Made by a program: the position numbers and the translations under genes
Notes under the pieces: model-generated
Told to the model about the DNA's origin: nothing
The model's input: only the letters and a program-made list of their open reading frames with translations
Database searches by the model: none
From: Paenibacillus chitinolyticus NBRC 15660
GTDB taxonomy: Bacteria; Bacillota; Bacilli; Paenibacillales; NBRC-103111
DNA length: 64,000 nucleotides
Assembly (NCBI RefSeq): GCF_000739915.1
Contig: NZ_BBJT01000008.1
Span: 62,001 to 126,000 of the forward strand
Reading direction: 5' to 3'
In this document: one piece after another, positions 51,799-61,207 of the stretch
How positions within the stretch are numbered: the first letter of the stretch is position 1
How the letters are laid out: each line of letters opens with the position of its first letter

Positions 51799-53178
51799 TC
51801 AGAACCACGCTTCCGCCAGCGCCTTCACGCCGGCGGCAATTTCCTCCCGGCCCAGCGCCCCGTATCCGAGCAGCACGGTCGGATGCTCGTCTCCGGGCCG
51901 CAGCCAGTACCGGGCGGTGCCGTACACCCGCACGCCCTTTTCTAGGGCCGCTTCGATCAGCTCGTCCTCCGACCGGTCCGTCCGTACGGTCAGGAAAGCG
52001 TGGAGCCCCGTGTCTTTGCCCTCGGCTTGCGCTGTTCCCGGCATATACCGTTCGAGGGCCTCCGAGAAATAGCGCCGCTTCTCCTCGTAAAGCCTCCTCA
52101 TCTGCTGCAGATGCTTGTACCAGTACCCGTCGGACAAGTACCGGGCGAATGTGAGCTGGTCCAATCTGGAAACCGGCTGGTCGTACTCCGGGACTTTCGA
52201 GTGAAACTCGGAAAGAAGTCCGGGGGGCAGCACCATGTAGCTGAGATTGAACACCGGCAGCAGCGCCTTGGAGATCCGGCCGATGTAAACCGTCTTGTCC
52301 GGGACCATGCTCTGAATCGCGGGAAGAATCCCTTCCTCGTATTTAAACTCCCATTCGTAATCGTCCTCGATGAGATATTCGCGGGAGCGGGCCCAATCCG
52401 CCAGCTCCGTTCTTTTATCCGCAGGCATTGTCACCCGGTTCCTGAACTGCTGGGAGGGGCTTACATACATCACGTTCGCGGCGCTTCCCGTAAGCTCCCG
52501 AAGAGAGACACCGCTGCCGGTCAATGGAATCGGGTGGACGCGAAACCCCAGATTCAAAAACGTATTCCGGGCCCCGTCGTATCCGGGATTCTCAACGCCG
52601 ATCCTGTGCTTCTTCACGTCGAGAAGCTGGCTTAACAGCATCACGAGCTGCTGGGGGGCCGCTCCCACGACGAGCTGGTCCGGGGTAGACAGAACGCCCC
52701 TGGATTCATACAAAAGCCTGGAAAGTTCCTTTCGGAGCGGATATTCCCCCTGACTCGTTCCTTCGACGGCATAACGGCTCTGGTACTGCGCGACCAGAAG
52801 ATTCCGGACCTTGTTCCAATGCCGGAAGGGGAACGTCCCCAGCTCAATATTGCCGTAGCGGAAATCCGTCGTGACCGTCTGTTCGGGGGTATTTGCCTCT
52901 TCCGCCCGGATAACCTTGCGCGAGGACTCATCCGGCTCGTACGTCACGCAGAAGCCCCTCTGAGGGATATTCCGCAGATACCCTTCCGATATCAGCAGCT
53001 GATAGGCGTTTTCCACGCTATTTTTACTGACGCCGAAAGACCGGGCACTGCTGCGGAGCGAAGGAAGATAGTCTCCGCTGCGCAGCCTTCCTTCCCGGAT
53101 CCCGTTTTTGAAATAGGTATATAACTGGTGAAAAATCGGCTTTTTGCTGGCCGAAAGATCCAGCGTAAATTCACGCAT
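51799..53178 (-). CDS. MocR/GabR family transcriptional regulator
   Basis: 459 residues from the ATG at 53176-53178 (GGAGG 11 bases upstream). The GntR wHTH (about 10-75: LYTYFKNGIREGRLRSGDYLPSLR) is fused to an aminotransferase fold with SPSQQF, IEDDYEWEF and the PLP Lys in GRISKALLP. Such proteins sense PLP/amino-acid derivatives. The target is unknown; the divergent haem-oxygenase-fold operon is a neighbour with 283 bases between. Confidence 0.92.
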   Translation of the reverse strand: MREFTLDLSASKKPIFHQLYTYFKNGIREGRLRSGDYLPSLRSSARSFGVSKNSVENAYQLLISEGYLRNIPQRGFCVTYEPDESSRKVIRAEEANTPEQTVTTDFRYGNIELGTFPFRHWNKVRNLLVAQYQSRYAVEGTSQGEYPLRKELSRLLYESRGVLSTPDQLVVGAAPQQLVMLLSQLLDVKKHRIGVENPGYDGARNTFLNLGFRVHPIPLTGSGVSLRELTGSAANVMYVSPSQQFRNRVTMPADKRTELADWARSREYLIEDDYEWEFKYEEGILPAIQSMVPDKTVYIGRISKALLPVFNLSYMVLPPGLLSEFHSKVPEYDQPVSRLDQLTFARYLSDGYWYKHLQQMRRLYEEKRRYFSEALERYMPGTAQAEGKDTGLHAFLTVRTDRSEDELIEAALEKGVRVYGTARYWLRPGDEHPTVLLGYGALGREEIAAGVKALAEAWF

Positions 53179-53359
53179 GACGCGACGCACCTCCTAAGCT
53201 TGGATGCTTCCTCCGGCTGTACCGGAGACACTAGGCATACGGCATCCTTATCGCTACCGAGTGCCTCGCCTCCTAATTTTTATCGTGCAGATCCTGCTTT
53301 TCCGGTCCACAGCTTCACTCTTATCTTCCCAAACCTGTCTTGAAACTTCAAGAAAAGAT

Positions 53360-53436
53360 AATTTAACAGAAAAGAAGAAAATTTAACAAAATTTTGTCGT
53401 TATTTGTCTTAAGAATTTACATTATTTTGTCGATAT
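53360..53436 (+). promoter_or_regulatory. Paired direct repeats and promoter before the haem-oxygenase-fold gene
   Basis: AATTTAACA occurs at 53360 and 53380 (20 bases apart), and ATTTTGTCG(T/A)TAT at 53391 and 53424 (33 bases apart), spacings near whole helical turns. TTGTCG (53394-53399) and TACATT (53418-53423) could be -35 and -10. They are candidate operators, perhaps for the divergent MocR protein. Confidence 0.45.
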
Positions 53437-53461
53437 ACATGTAGAAAGGGGAGATAACTGA

Positions 53462-54103
53462 ATGACAAGCGTTACAACAACCAAAGAAGAAGTTATCGAA
53501 AGAATCAGCGGGATCATTTCATCGGAGCTTGAGCGTGTTAAAACTGAAAATCCGTTCTTTTTGAACTTCCCGGCGGAAAAAAATCCGCAGTATTTCGTCT
53601 GGTGCAACAACCTCTACCATTTGTCCAAACATTTTGGGGAACTGCTGAAGCTCAGATGGGAACGGTTCCCGGATGTGGACCACGATGTTTTCTCCACTCA
53701 CTATGACGAAGAGAAAGACCATGCCGAGATGCTCCGCAAATGGATGATCGGCATCGGCTTGGACGATCCCGAAAACCATACGGCCAATTACGAGACGGAA
53801 CACTTTATCTCTCTCCAATACCGCGCCGTTGCGGCCATGGATGAAAATATGTCGCTGCTGATCATCAACAGCACGAGCGAAGGCTTCGCTCACGCCGTCT
53901 ATCTTCACGCCTACAAAATCCTCCAGGAAACCGGCTTCACGGATCTCGAGTACTGGGCGATTCACTGCGAGGCAGACGAGGAACACAGCCAAGTGTATCA
54001 TCTCATCCAGAACATGACCGAAAAACAACTGCAGGAAGCCGAGCATCTCGTTAAGTATACCTGCAACACGTTGGACGTCATGCTCGCATCCTGGTTTAAA
54101 TAA
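53462..54103 (+). CDS. Haem-oxygenase-fold (putative di-iron) oxidase
   Basis: 213 residues, all helical. The sequence shows THYDEEKDHAEML (Glu, His), a helix with EGFAHAVYLHAYK, and HCEADEEHSQVYH (Glu, Asp, His), the layout of Haem_oxygenas_2/HDO proteins related to TenA. In that family such ligands bind two irons for oxidation of amines, fatty acids or amino acids. AAAGGGGAG precedes the ATG. It is followed after 19 bases by a small partner gene. The substrate cannot be guessed. Confidence 0.8.
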   Translation: MTSVTTTKEEVIERISGIISSELERVKTENPFFLNFPAEKNPQYFVWCNNLYHLSKHFGELLKLRWERFPDVDHDVFSTHYDEEKDHAEMLRKWMIGIGLDDPENHTANYETEHFISLQYRAVAAMDENMSLLIINSTSEGFAHAVYLHAYKILQETGFTDLEYWAIHCEADEEHSQVYHLIQNMTEKQLQEAEHLVKYTCNTLDVMLASWFK

Positions 54104-54122
54104 TTCGCGAAGGGGTACCCAA

Positions 54123-54572
54123 ATGAGCGTTGTACTTAAAGATAAATTCAGCTCCAACATGGATAAAGCCAACCTGGTTTTTGCCTGGCAGGTCGTCGAT
54201 AACCTGACGGTCGAGGAAGCCCAAGAGGCGGCTCGCATCATTACCGAAACTGTGGCAAACAACGCCAAATCAGGCAAAGTCAAGCTGCTTGTCGACAACC
54301 GTTTTATGGAGCGCGACAGACGTCCGATCGTGTTCACACCGGAGGTCAACAGCATCTGGGAAGAAGCGCAAAGAACCGTATTCCCTCATGTTTCCCACAT
54401 TGCCGTGCTGTGCAGCGGTTCGATCATGAAGATGCAGATGGACCGCATCTCCAGAAATTCGAACATTTCCGATATTCAGAAAAGCTACTGGAACAAAGAA
54501 GATCAGGTTATGCTGAAAGAAGCTTTCGATTTCCTCGGCATAAACTCCAACGATCTCGTCAAAAACAAGTAA
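54123..54572 (+). CDS. Small partner protein, STAS/SpoIIAA-like fold possible
   Basis: 149 residues, soluble, with alternating strands and helices (NLVFAWQVVDNLTVEEAQEAARI, VKLLVDNRFM, HIAVLCSGSIMKMQMDR). The pattern recalls SpoIIAA/STAS-like proteins, without certainty. GCGAAGGGG lies before the ATG. Transcribed with the oxidase gene and ended by a strong terminator, so the two probably act together. Confidence 0.65.
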   Translation: MSVVLKDKFSSNMDKANLVFAWQVVDNLTVEEAQEAARIITETVANNAKSGKVKLLVDNRFMERDRRPIVFTPEVNSIWEEAQRTVFPHVSHIAVLCSGSIMKMQMDRISRNSNISDIQKSYWNKEDQVMLKEAFDFLGINSNDLVKNK

Positions 54573-54590
54573 CAGCCGAACGACCCGAGT

Positions 54591-54625
54591 CCCGCGTTTC
54601 CTCCTGAGGAAACCGGGGCTTTTTC
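54591..54625 (+). terminator. Terminator of the oxidase operon
   Basis: CCCGCGTTTCCTC (54591-54603) pairs with GAGGAAACCGGGG (54606-54618), followed by CTTTTTCGCTTTT. Confidence 0.85.
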
Positions 54626-54643
54626 GCTTTTCCTTCTCCGATG

Positions 54644-54680
54644 AAAAAAAGCGCACAGATCCCGCAGGATCGTGCGCTTT
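54644..54680 (-). terminator. Terminator of the GDPD gene
   Basis: On the minus strand a GC-rich stem (AGCGCAC...GTGCGCT with a bulge, 54650-54678) is followed by a run of seven T residues (54650-54644). It lies about 55 bases after the stop of the phosphodiesterase gene. Confidence 0.75.
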
Positions 54681-54733
54681 TCGCATCGCGTCGCGTAATT
54701 TCCCGGCGCCGGGTACGAAAGAATAAGTTTCGT

Positions 54734-56785
54734 TCAGCCCGGTTCTTTAACATCCCGGACTTCCAGCGTGATGGGCTGCGTGTACAAGTCGTACTTGCTG
54801 CCGCCGTCGATGACCGCCGTATATCTCAGAAGAGCGTGGGCTTTGCCCGGTCTTTTCGCCGTGATCCGGCTTCCGTAAGCCTCCACACTGATTTCGCCGT
54901 CGAGCAGAATCACATCGGCCGCCTTCTCCAGCCGGTCGCCTTTGAACGTTTCCATCAGCACGGACAAGTCCTTGCTTTCGTAGTTGCCGACGACGATATG
55001 GTCCTGCACCGGTTTAACGGAGGCCGCCCAATCCGAAGCCCAGAACGCGTAGTCCGTCGTAATGCCGAACGCGCCGTAACAGAAAAATTTCGCAAAATTG
55101 CTCTTGTCGTTAAACGTCCAGGGAGAAATCAGAACTCCCCGGTGCTTGGCGGCTTCCATAAAGTTCGGCCCCAGCCCTTTGTAAGTGGTATTGAACGTGG
55201 TATTTCTCAGCTGCATCAGCCGAAGCGTGTTGGTCAGCGACCCGTCGATATTCGCCTCATTGGCGGTTTCCCCGGTCAGCAGCCCCATCGGCATTTCGGG
55301 CATCAGCTCGGAGAGACGTTTCAATTGGTCGGGATTGAAAGCCATCGTGTTGATCAAATCTTCGGCGCCTTTATCTTTAACCACCTTAACAAAAGCATCC
55401 ATCGCCGCCGGGTTCTTCGATTTCATCTCGGCCATAATCATTTTGCCCTGGCTGCGGGCAAGGTCGATCTGCTCTTCGAGCGTCGGTATCTGGACGTACG
55501 GGAACCCGGCCGGATACGGTTTGTTGGCGTTCAGCTTTTTCAGCTGGGCCAGGGTAAAGTCCTCAACCTTGCCTTTGCCGTTCGTCGTGCTTTCAAGCAA
55601 AGGGTCGTGAATGATCACAAGCCGGCCGTCTTTGGTAAGGTACATATCGTTCTCGATAAAATCCGCTCCCGCCTCCAGACCGAGACGATTGGAAACGATC
55701 GTGTTCTCGGGAGCCTTCGACGGCATTCCCCGGTGCCCGATGATGTACGGCTTACGGATCAGCGTATTCCCGTGGGAATACACTTTCAGGGCTTTGAAGG
55801 CCGCTTTGGGCGAATCGGTCACAATCCCGTTAACCCCCGCCGTGATCAGCGTGTGCAGACCCAGCTCCGGGCCAGCCTTCGTCCCCGCCTCCTTCGTCCA
55901 GACGACGATGAGTCTCTGCTGAAGGTACGCGACAGAGGAACGGGAGGCCGAGGCCCCGGGAAGAATGGCGATCTTGGCCAGACTGGCCGTCGTTTTGCGG
56001 CGGATGTTCAGCAGATCGTCCGCCGACAGATTCCCGGCCGAGCTGAAATCCACGATGCCGCGCAAGGCCGGATACAGCGTTCTGGCCCGCTTGACGAGCT
56101 CGCCCCGGTCGGACACGACGAAAGCGTCCTCGATGCCGCTCTTCTTAAGCAGCCCGGCCACGCTGTCCGCCGTCTCCCCGTCCCGGACGTAGAAAGCCGG
56201 GATCATCCGGCGGCCCAGCCCATCCAGGACGGCCTCGAGCGTACCCAGCTCCGTTTTGCCGGAAGGGTCCGTAATCCGGAGTCCACTGCTCACATGGAGG
56301 ATGACGGTAGCGGGCTTTGCCGGACCGGACAGCTCCTCCAGCTGCTCCTTGCTGCGCAGCTCCGTCACGATAGTCGGCGCGATGGCGATGCCCGTCTCCG
56401 GCTCCGTGACCTGCACAAGCTTGCTTCCGGGTGCCGGAGGCTGCTTCACCGGCTGCGCTGCGATACCGGCGCCTGCCCCGACGGGTGGAGGCGTCCCGCC
56501 CTTTCCGGCGGAAGCTACCGCTGTTGCGGCTCCGGTTTGTTTCGTTTTATCTGATAAGATGTTCGGGTGATCCGGGGTTCCGCCTGCAATCGTCGTGCCG
56601 CTTCCAAGCGCCTGACTTCCTGCATCAGCCATGTGAGCCTGCGGCATGCCCGCACGAAACGGAACTGCCATGCCCACCAAAGCCAACGTAACTCCCACAT
56701 AGAAAATGTTCCAACGACGTGTCGACTGTTTGCGCTCTTTCCCTGTGGAAGGTTTCAGGTACTTGAAAAATTTTGCCGGTTGCAC
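54734..56785 (-). CDS. Membrane-anchored tandem GDPD-type phosphodiesterase
   Basis: About 683 residues from the GTG at 56783-56785 (AAGGGGGAG upstream). The N-terminal TM (about 25-45) is followed by a Pro/Gly-rich linker. Next is a degenerate GDPD-like domain (about 130-330) lacking the catalytic HRG but ending in LITAGVNGIVTDSP. A complete GDPD follows: IGHRGMPSKAPENT, GADFIENDMY, HDP and MAEMKSK, then a beta-rich C-terminus. The active half should hydrolyse glycerophosphodiesters outside the cell, releasing glycerol-3-phosphate. The first half may be structural. Confidence 0.88.
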   Translation of the reverse strand: MQPAKFFKYLKPSTGKERKQSTRRWNIFYVGVTLALVGMAVPFRAGMPQAHMADAGSQALGSGTTIAGGTPDHPNILSDKTKQTGAATAVASAGKGGTPPPVGAGAGIAAQPVKQPPAPGSKLVQVTEPETGIAIAPTIVTELRSKEQLEELSGPAKPATVILHVSSGLRITDPSGKTELGTLEAVLDGLGRRMIPAFYVRDGETADSVAGLLKKSGIEDAFVVSDRGELVKRARTLYPALRGIVDFSSAGNLSADDLLNIRRKTTASLAKIAILPGASASRSSVAYLQQRLIVVWTKEAGTKAGPELGLHTLITAGVNGIVTDSPKAAFKALKVYSHGNTLIRKPYIIGHRGMPSKAPENTIVSNRLGLEAGADFIENDMYLTKDGRLVIIHDPLLESTTNGKGKVEDFTLAQLKKLNANKPYPAGFPYVQIPTLEEQIDLARSQGKMIMAEMKSKNPAAMDAFVKVVKDKGAEDLINTMAFNPDQLKRLSELMPEMPMGLLTGETANEANIDGSLTNTLRLMQLRNTTFNTTYKGLGPNFMEAAKHRGVLISPWTFNDKSNFAKFFCYGAFGITTDYAFWASDWAASVKPVQDHIVVGNYESKDLSVLMETFKGDRLEKAADVILLDGEISVEAYGSRITAKRPGKAHALLRYTAVIDGGSKYDLYTQPITLEVRDVKEPG

Positions 56786-56941
56786 GGCTCTCCCCCTTAC
56801 ATGTGGTGAAATGTTCCCCAACCCGATAATCCCGTGTGTATTTGAAGATTATGGTGGATACACCTCATTGTATCAAGTTCTCATTAGTGAGTAACGAATT
56901 CTTTATAAAGAATGTTTGAATTTTCCTTAAACTTTTCTTAC

Positions 56942-56981
56942 AAAAATAAAAGACTTCCCGACGTGGATCGTCGGGAAGTCT
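56942..56981 (-). terminator. Terminator of the chitinase gene
   Basis: AGACTTCCCGAC (56951-56962) and GTCGGGAAGTCT (56970-56981) form a perfect 12-bp stem; on the minus strand it is followed by TTTTATTTT. Confidence 0.9.
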
Positions 56982-57015
56982 TTAAAGCAAATCCTAGCTT
57001 GCCGGAAGACGGACA

Positions 57016-58773
57016 TTAAGGCAGTTGGCTAAGGAAAGGTTTGACCGTTTTCGCGAAGCTGTAGCCGTTCATGCCGTCCCAGTTGATGGACCAGGTCATG
57101 GCACCGCGGATGTCCGGATATTTCGCTACCGGCTTGTAGCTTCCGCAGCTGTTGCCGGTTGCCAGGCAGTTCAGCGCGTTGTTCACAACCGATGCGGATA
57201 CATAACCGCCGCCCGCAGCCGAAGAGGTTGCCGGAACGCCGATACCGAGATGGCTAGGTTGTACCCACTGGATAGCGAGGTCCGTAAGAGCCGTCAGGAA
57301 GTCGACGGTTCCCTGCGAGTAACACTTGCCGTCACGGCCGAGCATACAGCCGGAATTGTAGAACTGCGTGTTGATGACTGTCGTAATGTCTTTCACGTTG
57401 TTGTAGAACTGGATGTAGCTCGTTTGGTTGTTCTGCATGTCGATCGTTTGCGGAGCCATGGTCAGGATGAAGCCGGAGCCGACTTTCGCCTGAATCTGGC
57501 GGACCGCCGTGGTCAGGTTCGGAACGTTGAAGCCGTGCTCCAGATCCACGTCGAGGCCGTCAAATCCATATTCCGTAATAAGGCTGGACATGGTGCTGAC
57601 AAAGTTGGACACGTTCGGCGAAGCGCTGCTGAGGTCGATGTTGCCTTTCTCGCCCCCGATAGACAAGATGACTTTCTTGCCCTGCGCCTTTTTCGCTTTG
57701 ATATCGTTAATCAGATCCGCATTGCTATAACCGCCGAGAGCTTTGGACAGGTCGGGATCAATGCCGAAGGTAACGCCGCCCGGCTTGGAGCGGTCCATCT
57801 CCGCGAAGGATACGGCAATGATGTCGTACTCGGCCGGCACTTCGCTCAGCTTGAGGTTCTTCGCACCGTTAACGAAATTCTGCCAGTAGCCGGTCACGAT
57901 GTGCTTAGGCAGTTGACCGCCTCCGCCGCCGGTCGGCTGGGTTCTGGCCGTAACGGCCGCACTGGCCGGAGATACGTTGCCTGCCGCGTCTTTCGCCTTC
58001 ACCGTGAACGTGTAGGAAGTGTCGGCCGACAAGCCCGTTACGGTAGCGGTCAAGCCCGTTACCGTCTGCGCCAGGGCGCCGTTGCTGTACACTTCGTATT
58101 GGGCAACGCCGACGTTATCCGTTGCCGCGCTCCAGGATAGGGAGACGCTCGACGTAGTCGATCCCGTCGCAGTCAAGTTGCCCGGTGCAGTCGGCGCCTG
58201 CGTATCGGAGCCTCCGCTCGTAGGCAGTGTAGTCACGCTGAGCGCGCTGCTTGCCGCCGACACGTTGCCTGCGGCGTCTTTCGCTTTCACTGTGTACGAA
58301 TAAGCCGTATTCGGGGTCAATCCCGTGTTCGTGTAAGTCAGCGTACTGCCGGAAACGCTTCCAACAAGCGTAGCGTCTCTGTAAATATCGTAGCCTGTAA
58401 CACCGACATTATCGGTAGACGGGTTCCAGGCAACCGTGATACTGGTGGAAGTCGTCGTTCCGGAAACCTTCAGGCCTGTCGGCGCTGTAGGAGCCTGGTT
58501 GTCGACTGTTCCTCCGCCTTGAACTTCTTTCCACAGGGCCGGAACGTTAGGCGGCTCCCAGCCGTTTAACGACGTATGCGGCTGTACGACCTGATAAGAT
58601 TTTCCGCTGTATGTGACCGTATCGCCAACCGCATAGGAAGTCGATGCCGCCCATGCTCCACGATCGGCCGCCGAAGCCATTGCGGGAATTAAAGAGGCGA
58701 ACAAAGTCGCGGTCAGCAGAAAACCGGCGGTTTTCTTCACAACCGATTTTGGACCGGTTAAAATTTTTTTCAT
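57016..58773 (-). CDS. Secreted GH18 chitinase with CBM5/12 and two FN3 domains
   Basis: 585 residues from the ATG at 58771-58773 (AGGAGGGATC upstream). A signal peptide (1-35, ending MASAA) is followed by a CBM5/12 module with WAASTSYAVGDTVTYSGK, two fibronectin type III repeats (each with VSWNPS/LSWSAATDNVGV and AKDAAGNVS), and a GH18 barrel with the catalytic DGLDVDLEHG (acid Glu) and MTWSINWDG near the end. It hydrolyses chitin outside the cell. A single gene with its own terminator. Chitinases of this layout are common in Paenibacillus. Confidence 0.95.
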   Translation of the reverse strand: MKKILTGPKSVVKKTAGFLLTATLFASLIPAMASAADRGAWAASTSYAVGDTVTYSGKSYQVVQPHTSLNGWEPPNVPALWKEVQGGGTVDNQAPTAPTGLKVSGTTTSTSITVAWNPSTDNVGVTGYDIYRDATLVGSVSGSTLTYTNTGLTPNTAYSYTVKAKDAAGNVSAASSALSVTTLPTSGGSDTQAPTAPGNLTATGSTTSSVSLSWSAATDNVGVAQYEVYSNGALAQTVTGLTATVTGLSADTSYTFTVKAKDAAGNVSPASAAVTARTQPTGGGGGQLPKHIVTGYWQNFVNGAKNLKLSEVPAEYDIIAVSFAEMDRSKPGGVTFGIDPDLSKALGGYSNADLINDIKAKKAQGKKVILSIGGEKGNIDLSSASPNVSNFVSTMSSLITEYGFDGLDVDLEHGFNVPNLTTAVRQIQAKVGSGFILTMAPQTIDMQNNQTSYIQFYNNVKDITTVINTQFYNSGCMLGRDGKCYSQGTVDFLTALTDLAIQWVQPSHLGIGVPATSSAAGGGYVSASVVNNALNCLATGNSCGSYKPVAKYPDIRGAMTWSINWDGMNGYSFAKTVKPFLSQLP

Positions 58774-59129
58774 AAATAAGATCCCTCCTGAATTGGTTGA
58801 TCTGCGTTCCGGGGAACGCGGAATGGAATGCATGCTGCATCCGAAGTGCGTAACGTATTCCCACCTCCTCATGGATTTAAAAAACGGTTGGCGAAAGAAA
58901 TGAAAGCCCTTTCCTACTTCCATTTAAACACGGGTACATAACCAAAAGTAGGGATAAATCTATTGAATATAGGGGGAATATTACAGAATAAGACATATAA
59001 AAAAGCGTCATTCCGTCTGGAATGAACGCTTGTCGTCAAATTGCCGGGAATCGGCCCGACCGCCCCGATCCAAATTCCGTCCGCCGGTTCAAGATACCCG
59101 CCGGGTACACATGCTTTCACCGCTAAAGT

Positions 59130-59414
59130 CTATTCTTCTTCACGCCGCCAAATATCGTGGTATTCCTTGTGCCGCTTGAAAAGGGCGTGCGCATACGAAC
59201 AGGCTGGAACGACCGTTTTCTTCTCTTCCCTCGCCTGATCGACGACCGCCCGGACCAGCTCTTCGCCCACTTTCTGACCCCGCAGAGATTCGGATACGAA
59301 AGTATGATCGATCACTAGCGACTCGCTGCCCAGCGGCTGATACGTAATTTCGGCGACCGCTTCTCCGTTTTCCATCACCACGTAGCCATTGCCTCGTTTG
59401 ATCGTTTCTCTCAT
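59130..59414 (-). CDS. Small GNAT-like acetyltransferase (COG2388/YjdJ-type)
   Basis: 94 residues from the ATG at 59412-59414, right behind GGAGGAGG; the longer open frame is not needed. The short GNAT core reads VIDHTFVSESLRGQKVGEELV (CoA-binding R-G-Q-K-V-G) and ends with VVPACSYAHALFKRH. The family is widespread and its substrate is unclear. Confidence 0.88.
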   Translation of the reverse strand: MRETIKRGNGYVVMENGEAVAEITYQPLGSESLVIDHTFVSESLRGQKVGEELVRAVVDQAREEKKTVVPACSYAHALFKRHKEYHDIWRREEE

Positions 59415-59522
59415 GATATTGGCCTCCTCCTGATCTGTTCTTTTTATTATTAACCATTTTTTGGCCTTTCTATTTTCCGAGAATCTTGGCAGACTCAAAT
59501 AAGAACGGGAGGCGGTGGAAAA

Positions 59523-59972
59523 ATGAAAGAAAAAAAGGTCAGGGAAATCCGATTGCCCGATTATCCGGCCATTTATTTGTTAAACCAAGACTTCAATCCG
59601 AACCTGCATTCGTTTTCTGAACAAAAAGTAAAAGAAAAGATTGAAATCATCACCCAAAAAACAAACGACATCATTTTCGTTTGTGAACAAGATGAGGAAG
59701 TTATCGGATATATCCATGGAAGCCCCTATGAACTGCTTTTTTCCGATTCATTAGTCAACGTCTTGGGATTTGTAGTGAAGAAAACGTTCCGAAATCAGGG
59801 CGCAGGCAGCATGTTGATCGAGAGTCTTGAAGCCTGGGGAAAGACCAACGGATTTTATGGAATCAAATTATTATCCCATCCGAGCCGGACAGCGGCTCAC
59901 AGATTCTATGAAAAGCGCGGCTATACGTTTACAAAGGACCAAAAGAATTTTATAAAAACGTTCGACTGCTAA
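59523..59972 (+). CDS. GNAT family N-acetyltransferase
   Basis: 149 residues with the motif A segment LGFVVKKTFRNQGAGSMLIESLEAWG and a C-terminal HRFYEKRGYTF. GGGAGGCGG lies upstream of the ATG. The acceptor is unknown. Confidence 0.9.
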   Translation: MKEKKVREIRLPDYPAIYLLNQDFNPNLHSFSEQKVKEKIEIITQKTNDIIFVCEQDEEVIGYIHGSPYELLFSDSLVNVLGFVVKKTFRNQGAGSMLIESLEAWGKTNGFYGIKLLSHPSRTAAHRFYEKRGYTFTKDQKNFIKTFDC

Positions 59973-59974
59973 CA

Positions 59975-60009
59975 AAAAAGCCTTAACCCATTTCGGGTCA
60001 AGGCCTTTT
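59975..60009. terminator. Bidirectional terminator after the GNAT gene
   Basis: GCCTTAACCC and GGGTCAAGGC (59980-60004) form the stem with A and T runs on both sides. It serves converging genes. Confidence 0.85.
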
Positions 60010-60035
60010 CTTTCGTGAATGGTTCATGCTCTAAA

Positions 60036-60998
60036 TTATTTGGTCAGCTGAAAATCGCCCGAACCGGTTCTTACTTTGAGCTTCACTTCGCCGCTGCCGA
60101 ATTTACCTTTCAGCCGGTTTTTCTTCTCGTTCTTCTCTTCATAGGAGAAGTTTTCCGAGTCGATGCTTCCGTTGCCGCTGCCGCCCTCGAAATCGACGGC
60201 CAGCGATTTGGGCTCCTCGATCAGTTCTATCTTCACGTTGCCGCTGCCGGATTTGAAATCCGCGTCCCGCAGCAGCTCGCCCGCTTCCACGCGAATGTCG
60301 CCGGAATGCGTCTCCCCTTGCAGAGAGCCCTTGCCCTGCTTAAGCTCGACATTGCCGCTGTGTCCTTCGAATTTCAGGTCGTTCGCCGCATACTGTTCGG
60401 CTCTGATATCGCCGGAGTCCGCTTTTAGCGTAATAGCGTCCCCTTGAACGTCGGACACGTTAATATTGCCGCTTCCCGCATTCGCAACCAGCTTGGCGAA
60501 TTTAATCTCACGGAGAGAGGTGTCGCCGCTTCCCGCTTTGGTTTCGACGGAATCTCCTTTCAGAGAATCCAAGTCGATATTGCCGCTCCCGGATCGTACC
60601 CGGACGGACTTCCAGTTTTTCTCGGGCAATTCCACAACCAGCTCTACATCGATAATCGTCACGCCTACTCCGATTTCGTTAGGTTCCTCGATTCCGACCG
60701 ATAACGTATCGCCTTGGGCATCGACCTTGAGCTGAAATTTCTCCGCCTGCTTTTTGCTGACATTACCGTCCAGGCGTACGTTCACTTGGTCCCCTTCGCC
60801 TTTGACGATTCTGGTATCGGCGCTTCCTGTCTCTACGGTAATATTTTGTAAGGAAGCCGCTTCCGCCGTTTTTTCCAGATGTATGTCCTGCGTTTTGAAG
60901 GAAAGTCCGTTCCAGGAGAACACACCCACCGGATTAAAGTAATACAGCAGCGCCAGCACCCCCGCGCCAATCAGCAGAAAACCCATATTTCTTCTCAT
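60036..60998 (-). CDS. DUF4097 family beta-repeat protein with membrane anchor
   Basis: 320 residues from the ATG at 60996-60998. One N-terminal membrane helix (5-25) is followed by a right-handed repeat of short strands with recurring SGSGN/SGDI motifs (RSGSGNIDLDSL, AGSGDTSL, AGSGNINVSDV, DSGDIRAEQ, SGSGNVKIEL). This is the DUF4097/LiaG-like adhesin-type architecture. In related bacteria such proteins sit near envelope-stress genes. No partner regulator is visible here. Confidence 0.85.
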   Translation of the reverse strand: MRRNMGFLLIGAGVLALLYYFNPVGVFSWNGLSFKTQDIHLEKTAEAASLQNITVETGSADTRIVKGEGDQVNVRLDGNVSKKQAEKFQLKVDAQGDTLSVGIEEPNEIGVGVTIIDVELVVELPEKNWKSVRVRSGSGNIDLDSLKGDSVETKAGSGDTSLREIKFAKLVANAGSGNINVSDVQGDAITLKADSGDIRAEQYAANDLKFEGHSGNVELKQGKGSLQGETHSGDIRVEAGELLRDADFKSGSGNVKIELIEEPKSLAVDFEGGSGNGSIDSENFSYEEKNEKKNRLKGKFGSGEVKLKVRTGSGDFQLTK

Positions 60999-61207
60999 GT
61001 AATCATTCCACTCCAATCAACCGACATTGTTCTTGAATCCAGCCGAGCCTTACCTCGCTTTCCAAGTATATCACCAGATATTGACTGTCCGCATTGGACC
61101 TGCGAAGGTAATTCTTCCCCGTCTGAGGTCCAGGGGTCCGGCCGGACACCAACCCCCCGATTTTTCATAAACTGAACAAAAAAACGACCGAAAAGGAGTC
61201 TGTAAGC

